A DNA stretch of 64,000 bases from Microvirga sp. TS319 (GCF_041276405.1 NZ_JBGGGT010000002.1:434001-498000); one strand, 5' to 3'; positions 55,958 to 64,000 are shown, numbered from the stretch's first letter. Numbers and translations: made by a program. Notes: generated by a model from the sequence alone, not told the origin.

Positions 55958-56983
55958 TTAAAGCCGGGTCCGGCCGTCGAACAACGCGATCACCTGCTCG
56001 CCCGTTGCACGGCGCAGATCCAGGATTCCGCTATCCTTGTGCCGCGAGGGGTGGACCCGGTTGGTCAGGAGAGACCAGGCGAGACCCCGGTCGAAATCGA
56101 TCCAGAGTCCGGTCCCCGTGAAGCCCGTATGTCCGATGGTCGTGGGCGAGCAGGCATCGCCCCCGTGCCAGCCGGGGTAGAATCCCTCCCAGCCTACCGT
56201 CCGTTTCTCCGATTCCCGGCTTCTGATGGCCGCAAGCGAATGCGCCGAGAGAACCGAGCCGTCGAGAAGGCCGCGGGCGAAGTCCAGCACGCCGTCGATG
56301 GTGCCGAACAGGCCCGCGTGGCCGGAGGCGCCGCCCAGCGCGAAGGCGTTCTCGTCATGAACCTCTCCACGGATCACGCGCCCTCTCCACGTGCAGTTCT
56401 CCGTCGCCGCGCACAGGTGCGGGTCCGGACGGAAGGAGAGGTTTCGAGGGAGCGGATGCTCGATCAGAGGCCGTCCCGTGATGCGCTCGATGGCGATGCC
56501 GAGCAGCATGAAATTGATGTCCGAATAGACCGGCGGGCCGCTTCGCCAGACGCGCTGGAGGATGAAGGCTCGCAGCGTGTTCGGATCCTGCCCGTAGGTA
56601 TAGAGCGGCTCGACGGCCGGCAGATGGGTCCGATGCGCAAGGCATTGGCGGAAGGTGAGCCGCCGTTCGGCGGCGTTCATGTCGTACTGGCGCAAGTCCG
56701 GGACGACCGCGATCAGCGGATCGTCGAGCGCGATGCGGCCCTCTTCCACGAGTTTCAGGACGGCCGTGGTCGTGAAGATCACCTTCGTGAGCGAAGCGAG
56801 GTCGAACCATGTCTCGCGCGAGAGACTCTCTTCATGAGGCTCGATCTGCGCAAGGCCGTTCCAGCGGACGGCGCGCCGTCCGTCGGCGGTGACGATGCCC
56901 AGCGCCGCGCCGGGAATGTCGCGACGCGTGATGGCGGCGGCGGCAGGCAGGAAGGCCTGGTCCACGATTTGTTCGAGGGGCAT
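55958..56983 (-). CDS. Class C beta-lactamase-fold serine hydrolase
   Basis: This 341-residue protein has the serine-hydrolase motifs S64-L-T-K67 (ASLTKVIFTTTAVLKL), YSD in GPPVYSDINFMLLG (in place of YxN, as in EstB-type esterases) and HTG in TIGHTGFTGTGLWIDF. There is no signal peptide, so it may act in the cytoplasm on imported muropeptides or esters; a similar gene often neighbours anmK. It is not expected to be an antibiotic-resistance enzyme. It starts 7 nt after anmK and is cotranscribed with it. Confidence 0.85.
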   Translation of the reverse strand: MPLEQIVDQAFLPAAAAITRRDIPGAALGIVTADGRRAVRWNGLAQIEPHEESLSRETWFDLASLTKVIFTTTAVLKLVEEGRIALDDPLIAVVPDLRQYDMNAAERRLTFRQCLAHRTHLPAVEPLYTYGQDPNTLRAFILQRVWRSGPPVYSDINFMLLGIAIERITGRPLIEHPLPRNLSFRPDPHLCAATENCTWRGRVIRGEVHDENAFALGGASGHAGLFGTIDGVLDFARGLLDGSVLSAHSLAAIRSRESEKRTVGWEGFYPGWHGGDACSPTTIGHTGFTGTGLWIDFDRGLAWSLLTNRVHPSRHKDSGILDLRRATGEQVIALFDGRTRL

Positions 56984-56989
56984 GGGCGC

Positions 56990-58087
56990 TCACGCGGCGC
57001 GGTGCAGTTCGCCGCCCGGCATGGGATGCGGCACGCCCGTCGTGGTGGGAAGACTGAGAGGAAGGCCGAGCGTGGAGCGGACGGCCAGATAGCCGAAGGC
57101 CTGGGCCTCGAGGAAGTCGCCGTTCCAGCCCACGGCTTCCACGGGATCGACGGGAACGCCGAGGCGCTCGTGCAGCCGATGCATGAAATGCGCGTTGAGG
57201 CGTCCGCCGCCGGTCACGAGCCAGCGCTGCGGCGCGCGCGGAACATGGCGCAGCGCAGCGACGACGGACTCGATGGTGAAGGCCGCGAGCGTCGCCGCGC
57301 CGTCCTCGTCCGAGAGCGCCTCGACGCCTCCGGCGCGTGCGTGAAAGTCCTGCCGGTCGAGGGATTTGGGGGCGGAGCGGTCGAAGAAGGGATTGCTCAT
57401 GAAGGCGGCGACGAGGTTTTCGTCCACCCGCCCGGATGCGGCGAGCCTGCCGTTCTCGTCGAAGCTCAGACCCCTGCGGCGCAGGACGAAATCGTCGAGC
57501 AGGGCGCTCGCCGGGCCGGTGTCGAACGCGATCACCGTGTCGCCGTCGATATAGGTGACGTTTCCGACACCGCCGAGATTGAGGATCATGATCGGCTGCG
57601 CCAGCGCGCTCGCAAGCGCGCGGTGATAGAGCGGTACGAACGGCGCGCCTTCGCCGCCCGAGGCGACATCCGCATGGCGGAAGCGGGACACGGTGGTGAT
57701 GCCGATTTCCCGCGCGACCAGCGCGCCGATGCCGAGCTGGCGGGTGAAGCGGATCTCCGGACGGTGATAAACCGTCTGGCCGTGAAAGCCGATGAGGCTG
57801 ACCTGCGCTGGTCCGACGCCGGCCTCATCCATAAATGCGCGTATCGCGGCGATATGTGCGCTCGTGACCGCGCGCTCGAGCTCGTCGAGCGGCTCGCTTT
57901 GCGCGCGGGCAGGCTGAGCGATCAGTTCCTGGAGTTCCCGCCTCAGGTCGGCCGGATAGGAGAACGTGCGGCCGGGTCCCGGCGCCACGAAGGCATCCCC
58001 GTCCGTTTCGACCATGGAGACGTCGATGCCGTCCATGGAGGTTCCGCTGATCGCGCCAATGGCTTTGACGGGCGGGCGTTGCGACAT
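56990..58087 (-). CDS. anmK: Anhydro-N-acetylmuramic acid kinase
   Basis: This 365-residue ASKHA-type kinase opens 1,6-anhydroMurNAc and phosphorylates it to MurNAc-6-P, the MurQ substrate. The N-terminal GAISGTSMDGIDVSMVETDG is diagnostic. Other motifs are GFHGQTVYHRPEIRF, NLGGVGNVTYI, and GGGRLNAHFMHRL near residue 300. GGAGG lies 6 nt before ATG 58087. It is divergent from the ABC importer, with a palindrome in the shared region. Confidence 0.96.
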   Translation of the reverse strand: MSQRPPVKAIGAISGTSMDGIDVSMVETDGDAFVAPGPGRTFSYPADLRRELQELIAQPARAQSEPLDELERAVTSAHIAAIRAFMDEAGVGPAQVSLIGFHGQTVYHRPEIRFTRQLGIGALVAREIGITTVSRFRHADVASGGEGAPFVPLYHRALASALAQPIMILNLGGVGNVTYIDGDTVIAFDTGPASALLDDFVLRRRGLSFDENGRLAASGRVDENLVAAFMSNPFFDRSAPKSLDRQDFHARAGGVEALSDEDGAATLAAFTIESVVAALRHVPRAPQRWLVTGGGRLNAHFMHRLHERLGVPVDPVEAVGWNGDFLEAQAFGYLAVRSTLGLPLSLPTTTGVPHPMPGGELHRAA

Positions 58088-58140
58088 CGGTTCCTCCAGG
58101 GCATCGGGCTGTTTCGCGAACCATAGCACAGGCCGGCAAG

Positions 58141-58168
58141 TGGTCCAGAGAGGTATGATATTGGACCA
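58141..58168. promoter_or_regulatory. Candidate operator between anmK and the ABC importer
   Basis: TGGTCCA (58141-58147) and TGGACCA (58162-58168) form a perfect 7-bp inverted repeat separated by 14 nt. It lies 54 nt from the anmK start and 60 nt from the binding-protein start. TGGTC/GACCA half-sites are typical of GntR-type regulators, but no regulator gene is in view. Confidence 0.6.
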
Positions 58169-58227
58169 TGACAGACCCCGGAACCTCCTCTATAAATTTC
58201 CCGCGGCTTCCAAGGGAGAAAAGACGC

Positions 58228-59727
58228 ATGTTCAGGTCAACGCTGCGCGGCATGATGAGCGCGGGCTTCATGGTGGCGGCAATGGCGACCGCCTCGGCTC
58301 AGGTCCTGGAGATCGGGGCGGATAACGGCCCCACGGGCCTCGATCCTCACCTCATCACGGCCTTTCCGAGCTTCATGGTGGTGAACGGCAACATCTATGA
58401 GGGCCTCACCGCCGTCGACAAGGACCTGAAGATCGTTCCGAGCCTCGCTCAATCCTGGATCGTGTCCGAGGACGGGAAAACCTATACGTTCAAGTTGCGC
58501 CAGGGCGTGACGTTCCACGACGGCTCGCCCATGGAGGCGGCGGACGTGGTCGCGTCCGTGAAGCGCCTCCTGAGCAAGGAGATGGCCTCACCCCTCGCGA
58601 GCCGCCTCTCGGCCGTGGAGAGCGCCGACGCGGTCGACGCGCAGACCGTGCAGCTGAAGCTCAAGGAGCCGTCCGCGGCGCTTCTCAGCTCGCTCTCCCT
58701 GATCGCCATCGTGCCGCGCGCCATGGAGACCAACAAGGACGCTCTCCAGAAGGCGCCCGTCGGCACGGGCCCCTTCAAGTTCCAGGAATGGCAGCCGAAC
58801 GGCTATATCCTCCTGACCAGGAACGACGCCTATTGGGAGAAGGGGCTGCCGAAGCTCTCGGGTCTCAAGTTCAACATCGTGCCCGAATCCGCGACCCGTC
58901 AGGTGGGGCTCGCCAACGGCCAGTACGCCCTTCTGCCGAACATCGACGCGGCGACGGCCCTTCAGCTGAAGGGCAGGCCGAACGTGAAGCTCGCGGAGAC
59001 CATGGATCTCGCCTACACGCTGATCGGCATGAACGTGTCGAAGCCGCCCTTCGACAACCCGAAAGTGCGCGAGGCCGTCAACTACGCCATCAACCGGCAG
59101 GAGATCGTGGACGCGGCGCTCTTCGGCGCAGGCGTGCCCGGCGGGCCGCTGTCGCCGGCGCTCAAGTCCTGGGCGCTGGATGTGAAGGAGTTCGGCTGCT
59201 ACGCGCCCGATCCGGCGAAGGCCCAGGCGCTTCTGAAGGAGGCGGGCGTCGCCATGCCGGTCGCCGTGTCCATGAAGGTTCTGCCGCGCCAGGACATCAA
59301 GGACATCGCCCAGGTGGTGCAGGAGCAGATGAACAAGGCGGGTTTCAAGGTCGAGCTGATCAACCAGGAGCAGGGCCAGTTCATCCAGGACTGGCGCAAC
59401 AGCAACTTCGACATGTTCGCGTCCATCAATGCGGGCCAGCCGGATCCGGACGAGTATTTCTATCGCACCTTCCGCACGGGCGGCTCGACCAACGTGTTCA
59501 AGTATTCGGACCAGGAGATCGACGGGCTGCTCGACAAGGCCCGCACCCTGTCGGATCAGGCCGAGCGCAAGAAGGCCTACGACCAGGTGCAGAGGAAGCT
59601 CGCCTGCACGGGGCCGGTGGCGCATCTGACCTACGGCACCCTGTTCTCGGCGATGAACGACAAGCTCAAGGGCTATGACGTGATGCCGAACCGCTCGCTC
59701 ATGATGCTGCGCGGCGCATCCTACTGA
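58228..59727 (+). CDS. ABC transporter substrate-binding protein, peptide/nickel (family 5) type
   Basis: This 499-residue periplasmic solute-binding protein has a signal peptide (MFRSTLRGMMSAGFMVAAMA, cleavage after ASA near residue 24). Family-5 features follow: GLDPHLITAFPSFMVVNGNIYEGL, TYTFKLRQGVTFHDG, VGTGPFKFQEW and the two-lobe arrangement of DppA/OppA-like proteins. Cys in FGCYAPD is unusual but not diagnostic. The ligand is probably a peptide or muropeptide given its neighbours. ATG 58228 follows GGGAGAA. A hairpin separates it from the permease genes. Confidence 0.92.
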   Translation: MFRSTLRGMMSAGFMVAAMATASAQVLEIGADNGPTGLDPHLITAFPSFMVVNGNIYEGLTAVDKDLKIVPSLAQSWIVSEDGKTYTFKLRQGVTFHDGSPMEAADVVASVKRLLSKEMASPLASRLSAVESADAVDAQTVQLKLKEPSAALLSSLSLIAIVPRAMETNKDALQKAPVGTGPFKFQEWQPNGYILLTRNDAYWEKGLPKLSGLKFNIVPESATRQVGLANGQYALLPNIDAATALQLKGRPNVKLAETMDLAYTLIGMNVSKPPFDNPKVREAVNYAINRQEIVDAALFGAGVPGGPLSPALKSWALDVKEFGCYAPDPAKAQALLKEAGVAMPVAVSMKVLPRQDIKDIAQVVQEQMNKAGFKVELINQEQGQFIQDWRNSNFDMFASINAGQPDPDEYFYRTFRTGGSTNVFKYSDQEIDGLLDKARTLSDQAERKKAYDQVQRKLACTGPVAHLTYGTLFSAMNDKLKGYDVMPNRSLMMLRGASY

Positions 59728-59734
59728 CCGTTCT

Positions 59735-59780
59735 TCGCACCGGCGCGGCCTTTTCGAGGCTGCGCCGGTGCTTTTCTTTT
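59735..59780 (+). terminator. Attenuator-like hairpin between the binding protein and permease genes
   Basis: GCACCGGCGC (59737-59746) pairs with GCGCCGGTGC (59762-59771), followed by TTTTCTTTTT. Being inside the operon, it probably terminates most transcripts after the binding protein, giving more of it than of the permeases. Confidence 0.78.
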
Positions 59781-59800
59781 TTCAGGAGAGCCTGTTCCCG

Positions 59801-60748
59801 ATGAGCCGCGTTCTGCTCGCCCGTCTGATCGATCTCGTCATCGTTCTCTTCGGCGTGTCGATCATCGTCTTTCTGATGATCCGCCTGATTCCCGGCGACG
59901 CGGTGGCGATCATGCTGGGGGCGAACACCGAGATCACGCCGGAGCGCATGGCGGAGCTCAACCGGCGCGTCGGTCTCGACCGTCCCGTGATCGAGCAATA
60001 TCTGCTCTGGGCGGGATCCGCCCTGCGCGGCGATTTCGGCACGTCGCTCTGGACAGGGCGGCCGGTCTCGGCCGAAATCCTCCTGCATCTGTGGCCCACC
60101 CTCGAACTGACGGCCCTTTCGCTCGTGCTCGGGGCCGCTCTGGCCGTTCCCGTCGGCTGCCTGATGGCGCAGACGCGCGGCGGCGCGGCGGATGTCGCCA
60201 TGCGCATCGGGGCGATCGCGGGGCTTACGATTCCATCCTTCTGGCTCGGGATCGTCATGATCCTCCTGCTCTCCGCCTGGGCGCCCGGTTTCGCATCGCT
60301 GGGCTATGTGCCGTTCTGGGAGGATCCCATCGGCAATCTCCAGCGGATGCTGCTGCCCTCCATCGCCCTGGCCCTGCCGATCCTGGCCAATCTCTCGCGC
60401 CTCGTGCGCTCGGCCATGCTCGACGCCCTGGGGCAGGATTATGTCCGCACGGCGCGCGCCAAGGGCCTGCCGGAGCGGCGCGTGGTCTACAAGCATGCCC
60501 TGCGCAATGCGCTCATCCCGTTCCTGACCTCGGTCGGCATCATGACGGGCTATCTGCTCGGCGGCGCCATCGTGGTCGAGCAGGTCTTCGCCATTCCGGG
60601 TCTCGGACGTCTGATCCTCGGGGCCATCGCGGAACGCAACTATCCCTTGATTCAGGCCACGATCCTCGTGGTGACGGCGGGGTTCGTCATGGTGAACTTT
60701 CTGGTCGACTTCCTCTATATGCTCGTCGACCCGCGCGTGAGGGCCTGA
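59801..60748 (+). CDS. ABC transporter permease, DppB/GsiC type
   Basis: This 315-residue inner-membrane permease has six helices. The EAA loop is DYVRTARAKGLPERRVVYKHALRNALIP (about residues 213-240). LLARLIDLVIVLFGVSIIVF is the first helix. It pairs with the next permease to form the channel. ATG 59801 follows CAGGAGA. There is no ATPase gene beside the permeases in the window. Confidence 0.93.
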   Translation: MSRVLLARLIDLVIVLFGVSIIVFLMIRLIPGDAVAIMLGANTEITPERMAELNRRVGLDRPVIEQYLLWAGSALRGDFGTSLWTGRPVSAEILLHLWPTLELTALSLVLGAALAVPVGCLMAQTRGGAADVAMRIGAIAGLTIPSFWLGIVMILLLSAWAPGFASLGYVPFWEDPIGNLQRMLLPSIALALPILANLSRLVRSAMLDALGQDYVRTARAKGLPERRVVYKHALRNALIPFLTSVGIMTGYLLGGAIVVEQVFAIPGLGRLILGAIAERNYPLIQATILVVTAGFVMVNFLVDFLYMLVDPRVRA

Positions 60749-60751
60749 GCC

Positions 60752-61591
60752 GTGGTGAAGTCTCTCGCCAGGACGATCACGAAGAACAAGCTTCTGACCT
60801 TCGCGGCGCTGCTCGTGGCGATCCAGCTCGTTCTCGCGGTCGGGGCGCCCCTGATCGCGCCTTTCGACCCCATGACTCAAAGCGTCGCCCGCCGTCTGAA
60901 GGGGCCGAGCGAACTCCACTGGCTCGGGACCGATCAGCTCGGCCGCGACGTGCTCACGCGCATTCTCTACGGCTATCGCACGTCGCTCATCGCCTGCGTG
61001 CTCGCCGTCGGCATCGCACTTCTCGCGGGCGGAGCCCTCGGGCTCGTTGCAGCCTTCTACCGGGGCTGGCTCGACCGGATCATCATGCGCGTCATGGATG
61101 TGCTGTTCGCCTTTCCGGTCATGCTGCTGGCGATCGGCATCATCGCGGTCCTCGGGCCGCACACCTTCAGCGCCGCGGCCGCCATCGCGGTGGTCTACAC
61201 GCCGATCTTCGCGAGGCTCCTGCGGGGGCCCGCCCTCGTGTTGTGCGAGAGCGAATTCGTGGCGGGCGCGCGCGCCATCGGGGCTTCCGACGCGCGCATC
61301 ATCTTCCTGCATATTCTGCCGAACCTGGCCTCGGTGATCCTCGTCCAGACGAGCCTTCTGTTGTCGGCCGCCATCCTGGTGGAGGCCTCGCTCTCCTTCC
61401 TGGGCCTCGGCACGCAGCCGCCGACCCCGTCCCTGGGGCTCATGCTGTCGGAAGGCCGCAACTTCCTCATGCTCTCTCCCTGGAGCGCGATTTTCGCCGG
61501 GTTCGCGATCCTCTTTCTGTCCTTCGGTTTCAACCTGCTGGGCGACGCCCTGCGCGATACGCTCGACCCGCGATTGAGGGGGCAGTCTTGA
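60752..61591 (+). CDS. ABC transporter permease, DppC/GsiD type
   Basis: This 279-residue permease has the DppC N-terminal LIAPFDPMTQSVARRL region, GTDQLGRDVLTRILYG and the EAA loop VAGARAIGASDARIIFLHILPN. The start is GTG 60752. Only 3 nt separate it from the preceding permease. With the family-5 binding protein it forms an importer whose ATPase subunits must be encoded elsewhere. Confidence 0.93.
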   Translation: MVKSLARTITKNKLLTFAALLVAIQLVLAVGAPLIAPFDPMTQSVARRLKGPSELHWLGTDQLGRDVLTRILYGYRTSLIACVLAVGIALLAGGALGLVAAFYRGWLDRIIMRVMDVLFAFPVMLLAIGIIAVLGPHTFSAAAAIAVVYTPIFARLLRGPALVLCESEFVAGARAIGASDARIIFLHILPNLASVILVQTSLLLSAAILVEASLSFLGLGTQPPTPSLGLMLSEGRNFLMLSPWSAIFAGFAILFLSFGFNLLGDALRDTLDPRLRGQS

Positions 61592-62034
61592 TCGTGAGGC
61601 AGGCAAGGATCGGAGACATTCCGATTCTGTCCCGGGTCGCGGCACGCTCCTATCGCGCCGCCTTCTCGGGGATCCTGGAGCCGGAGGCGCTTGCGAACCG
61701 CGACGCGGCCCTGTTCGCCGAGCGGTTCGCATCGTCCTGGCGGCGCATGCTGGTCGCCGTGCAGCGGGACGAGGCGATCGGCTTCCTGCTGATGACCGAT
61801 GGCCATATCGACATGTTGTTCATGGATCCCGACGCGAGCGGACGGGGCGGGGGCGCGCGCCTCCTCGCCGAGGCGGAAGCGCGGGGCGCGAAAAGCCTCG
61901 AATGCTTCCGGGACAATCACGGCGCGCGACGTTTCTACGAGCGCCACGGCTGGCGCGTCACGCGCGAATACGAGCGGGACTTTGCAGGCCGTAATCGCAG
62001 CTTCGTCTTCTATGAGAAGGGCGAAGCCGTTTAG
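61588..62034 (+). CDS. GNAT-family N-acetyltransferase
   Basis: This 148-residue single-domain acetyltransferase begins at TTG 61588 (overlapping the permease stop by 4 nt) or GTG 61594. The acetyl-CoA loop is FMDPDASGRGGGARLLAEAE, followed by ECFRDNHGARRFYERHGWRV. It may acetylate the imported ligand or an amino sugar; this is an inference from position. Its TAG stop (62032-62034) is the left edge of a RIME-like element. Confidence 0.85.
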   Translation: MIVRQARIGDIPILSRVAARSYRAAFSGILEPEALANRDAALFAERFASSWRRMLVAVQRDEAIGFLLMTDGHIDMLFMDPDASGRGGGARLLAEAEARGAKSLECFRDNHGARRFYERHGWRVTREYERDFAGRNRSFVFYEKGEAV

Positions 62035-62149
62035 CGCATCGTGCGAAAAAGTGGATCCGGTTTTTCGCCAGAACGATGCGCTCCCTTAGGAGGGAGCATC
62101 GGATTCAATCCCAAAAGTGCAAATCCACTTTTCACGTCCGATGCTCTAG
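62031..62149. repeat. RIME-like element, B then A module; supplies stop codons to both flanking genes
   Basis: It opens with TTAG (stop of the plus-strand GNAT) and closes with CTAG at 62146-62149, whose TAG on the minus strand is the nagA stop. GCGCATCGTGCGAAAAAG to CAGAACGATGCGC is the B module and GAGCATCGGATTCAATCCC to ACGTCCGATGCTC the A module. Confidence 0.95.
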
Positions 62150-63282
62150 GACAAGGCCTCGCCCGCAATCCACGTATCCTGCACATGCAGGTCTTCGTCG
62201 AGCAGGACGAGGTCGGCGCGATAGCCCGACGCGATGCGCCCGAGTTCGTGGTCGAGCCTCAGGAAGGCGGCCGGAACGAGGGACGCCATCCGGAGCACGT
62301 CGGGGAGGCCGAGGCCGAGCCGCTCCACGCCGTTGCGGATCGCCGAGGCCATGTCGAGATCGGAGCCGGCGAGCGTTCCGTCCTCCGTGGCGAGCTTGCC
62401 GTCCTTGCGGTAGATCGTGCGGCCGTGGAGATCGAAGGCCTTCATGTCCGTGCCCGTCACCGCCATGGCGTCGGTCACCAGCATCATGCGCTCCGTGCCC
62501 TTCGCCGCAATGGCAAGCCGCAGGGCGGCATCGCTCACATGGTGGCCGTCCACGATCAGCCCGCACCAGGCGTCGCGATTGTCGAGGGCCGCCCCCACGG
62601 GGCCGGGATCGCGGCCCGCGAGCGGCGGCATGGCGTTGTAGAGGTGCGTGAAGCCCCTGAGACCGTGGCGGAAGGCTTCCATGAGCGTGCCGTAGTCGCT
62701 CATCGTGTGGCCCGCGCAGACGAGCACGCCCTCCGTCGCCAGCCGGGCGATGGTCTCCATGCTGTTGCGCTCGGGCGCGAGCGTCACGAGGGTGCGCCCT
62801 TCCTTCAGGGACGTCAGGATTTGGAGGTCCTCGACCTCGAGGGGCCGGATGAAGTCCGGGTTGTGGACGCCCTTCTTGGCCGGATTGATGAAGGGGCCTT
62901 CGAGATGGATGCCGAGAATGCCGGGAACGCCGGCCGCCAGAGCAGCCCGCGCCGCCGCGACGGCCTCCGCCATCTTATCCCGGGTGTCGGTGATGAAGGT
63001 CGGCAGCAGGCCGGTGGTGCCGTATTTGCGGTGCGCGGCCGCGATGGCCTTGAGGCACTCCACGCTGCGCTGATCGTTGAACATCAGACCGCCGCCGCCG
63101 TTCACCTGAACGTCGATGAAGCCGGGAGCGAGCAGGCCCGTCACCGGGCGGCGCTTGATGCCCGCGCCGAGGTCGCGTTCCTGCGGAACCGCGACGATGC
63201 GGCCGTTTTCGATCACGGCCGCGCGCCCTTCGAGCATGTGCGTTCCGTCGAAGATGCGGGCGCCGGTGAGGGCAAGAGGCAT
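62146..63282 (-). CDS. nagA: N-acetylglucosamine-6-phosphate deacetylase
   Basis: This 378-residue amidohydrolase removes acetate from GlcNAc-6-P to give glucosamine-6-P. Motifs are LAPGFIDVQVNGGGGLMFND (residues 50-69), GIHLEGPFINPAKKGVHN, the metal ligands in CAGHTMSDYG and GFTHLYNAMPPL, and LIVDGHHVSDAALRLA, plus the catalytic Asp in VTDAMA. ATG 63282 overlaps the upstream SIS gene's TGA by one base (TGATG), so they are coupled. It joins the murQ product to glycolysis. Confidence 0.96.
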   Translation of the reverse strand: MPLALTGARIFDGTHMLEGRAAVIENGRIVAVPQERDLGAGIKRRPVTGLLAPGFIDVQVNGGGGLMFNDQRSVECLKAIAAAHRKYGTTGLLPTFITDTRDKMAEAVAAARAALAAGVPGILGIHLEGPFINPAKKGVHNPDFIRPLEVEDLQILTSLKEGRTLVTLAPERNSMETIARLATEGVLVCAGHTMSDYGTLMEAFRHGLRGFTHLYNAMPPLAGRDPGPVGAALDNRDAWCGLIVDGHHVSDAALRLAIAAKGTERMMLVTDAMAVTGTDMKAFDLHGRTIYRKDGKLATEDGTLAGSDLDMASAIRNGVERLGLGLPDVLRMASLVPAAFLRLDHELGRIASGYRADLVLLDEDLHVQDTWIAGEALS

Positions 63283-64000
63283 CAGACCGTCTCCGTGACC
63301 TTGCGCAGACGCGGGGGATTGTCCGGGTTGCGCCCGCGCGCCAGCGCGATGGCGTTCACGAGCGGATAGAAGCTCTGAATCATGGCGATCGGGGCAAGAT
63401 AGGGATGCACGTTCTCGACCGAGGGCAGCATCACGGCAGCCGGGCCTTCGGCCGCGCCGGCCACGACGACGGGAACACCCTGGTCGTTGAGCTTCGTGAC
63501 GAGATCGTTCACGCCGCTCAGCGTCTCGTCGCGCTGGCTCAGGACCAGAATGGGGAAATGATCGCCCGCCAGGGTCCAGGGGCCGTGCATCAGTTCGGCG
63601 GCGCTCATGGCTTCCGCGTGGACACCGGAGGTTTCCTTCAGCTTCAGGGCCGCTTCCTGCGCGACGGCAAAGCCGACGCCGCGGCCGACGACGAAGAGGT
63701 TGTCGGACGCGGACAGCCGGGAAAGCGCGGCCGACCAGTCGATGGCGGCGGCCTTCGCGAGCACGTCCGGCAGGGTGTCGAGCGCCGACAGCAATTCCTT
63801 GTCCTGCGACCAATGCGCGACGAGCTGAAACCCTGCGGCAAGCGCCGCGATGAAGGACTTCGTCGCGGCCACGCTCTTCTCAGGGCCTGCATGGAGCGGC
63901 AGCACGACCTCGCATGTGGAGGCCAGCGGCGAGGTGGTGTCGTTGACGAGCGCGACCGTCAGCGCCCCGTCGTCGCGCCCGGCCTGGGCGAGGTTGAGAA
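63282..64000 (-). CDS. SIS-domain glucosamine-6-phosphate deaminase-like protein (5' end cut by the window)
   Basis: The last 238 residues or so of a two-SIS-domain protein. VALVNDTTSPLASTCEVVLPLHAGPEKSVAATKSFIAAL is in two halves here: the first SIS domain's end and the linker; the second SIS domain follows (NLFVVGRGVGFAVAQEAALK, SAAELMHGPWTLAG). The family includes GlmS isomerase domains and NagB-II deaminases; with nagA directly downstream, NagB-II (glucosamine-6-P to fructose-6-P plus ammonia) is likely. The N-terminus lies beyond 64000. Confidence 0.87.
   Translation of the reverse strand, partial: LNLAQAGRDDGALTVALVNDTTSPLASTCEVVLPLHAGPEKSVAATKSFIAALAAGFQLVAHWSQDKELLSALDTLPDVLAKAAAIDWSAALSRLSASDNLFVVGRGVGFAVAQEAALKLKETSGVHAEAMSAAELMHGPWTLAGDHFPILVLSQRDETLSGVNDLVTKLNDQGVPVVVAGAAEGPAAVMLPSVENVHPYLAPIAMIQSFYPLVNAIALARGRNPDNPPRLRKVTETV

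Noticed and set aside
55958..56983. Beta-lactamase resistance gene
   Set aside because: No signal peptide, YSD instead of YxN, and location in a cell-wall recycling run favour a cytoplasmic esterase/peptidase role.
52997..58126. Two long plus-strand frames opposite the murQ/anmK genes
   Set aside because: They run antisense through several confident genes and intergenic repeats; low-complexity Arg/Gly/Asp-rich translation.

Overview
The window is about 64 kb of GC-rich bacterial chromosome, densely packed with housekeeping genes. It suggests an alphaproteobacterium of the Hyphomicrobiales (Rhizobiales), perhaps near Methylobacteriaceae/Microvirga; the genus is a guess. Support comes from the mutT-argJ/peptidyl-prolyl isomerase/secA neighbourhood, the phaA-phaB/phaR polyhydroxybutyrate locus, a Zur-type Fur regulator ending in CAHC, an ETF-beta-lysine-methyltransferase-like protein, and many copies of a two-palindrome intergenic element resembling the RIME elements of rhizobia. 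I saw no prophage, transposase gene, CRISPR array, rRNA gene or tRNA.

Layout. 1-9.4 kb: methyltransferase tail, DUF427 protein, iron alcohol dehydrogenase, thioesterase, EamA exporter, mutT, argJ, a 60-aa protein, a periplasmic parvulin and secA. 9.7-18 kb: MpaB-type oxygenase, L,D-transpeptidase lipoprotein, accA, a DUF2306/TetR pair with two operator palindromes, methyltransferase, glyoxalase II, GNAT and a YddG-like exporter. 18-21.5 kb: polyhydroxybutyrate genes phaB, phaA and phaR, followed by a small ORF broken by an in-frame TGA. 21.7-31.5 kb: degenerate GGDEF/EAL protein, rpmF, mtgA/ispA with overlapping divergent starts, exporter, GNAT, kup, ispG, zur. 31.6-39.7 kb: methyltransferase plus glycosyltransferase, SemiSWEET, topoisomerase IB, an MBL hydrolase, and the bd-type oxidase cydAB with its DUF2474 small subunit. 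40-43.5 kb: a type I secretion ABC/HlyD pair. 43.8-49.6 kb: a trehalose operon (membrane-anchored otsA, otsB, GH15, glucokinase). 49.7-52.8 kb: an aspartoacylase-like hydrolase and prfC.

52.9-64 kb is a coherent cell-wall amino-sugar recycling locus: a PfkB kinase, a GlcNAc-kinase-like protein, murQ, a class-C serine hydrolase and anmK, divergent from a peptide-type ABC importer (binding protein and two permeases), then nagA and a SIS-domain deaminase cut by the window edge. A perfect TGGTCCA-N14-TGGACCA palindrome sits between the divergent arms and is a candidate shared operator.

The most striking feature outside the genes is the dispersed RIME-like element. At least 16 copies occur, full, partial or degenerate, usually bounded by TAG/CTAG. 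In seven genes the TAG stop codon is itself the end of an element, and one copy splits cydB from its small-subunit gene. Other oddities are tandem duplications over the phaA and ispA stop codons, a 17-nt match to the 16S rRNA 3' tail in the region before prfC, and a leftward terminator there with no known gene in front of it.
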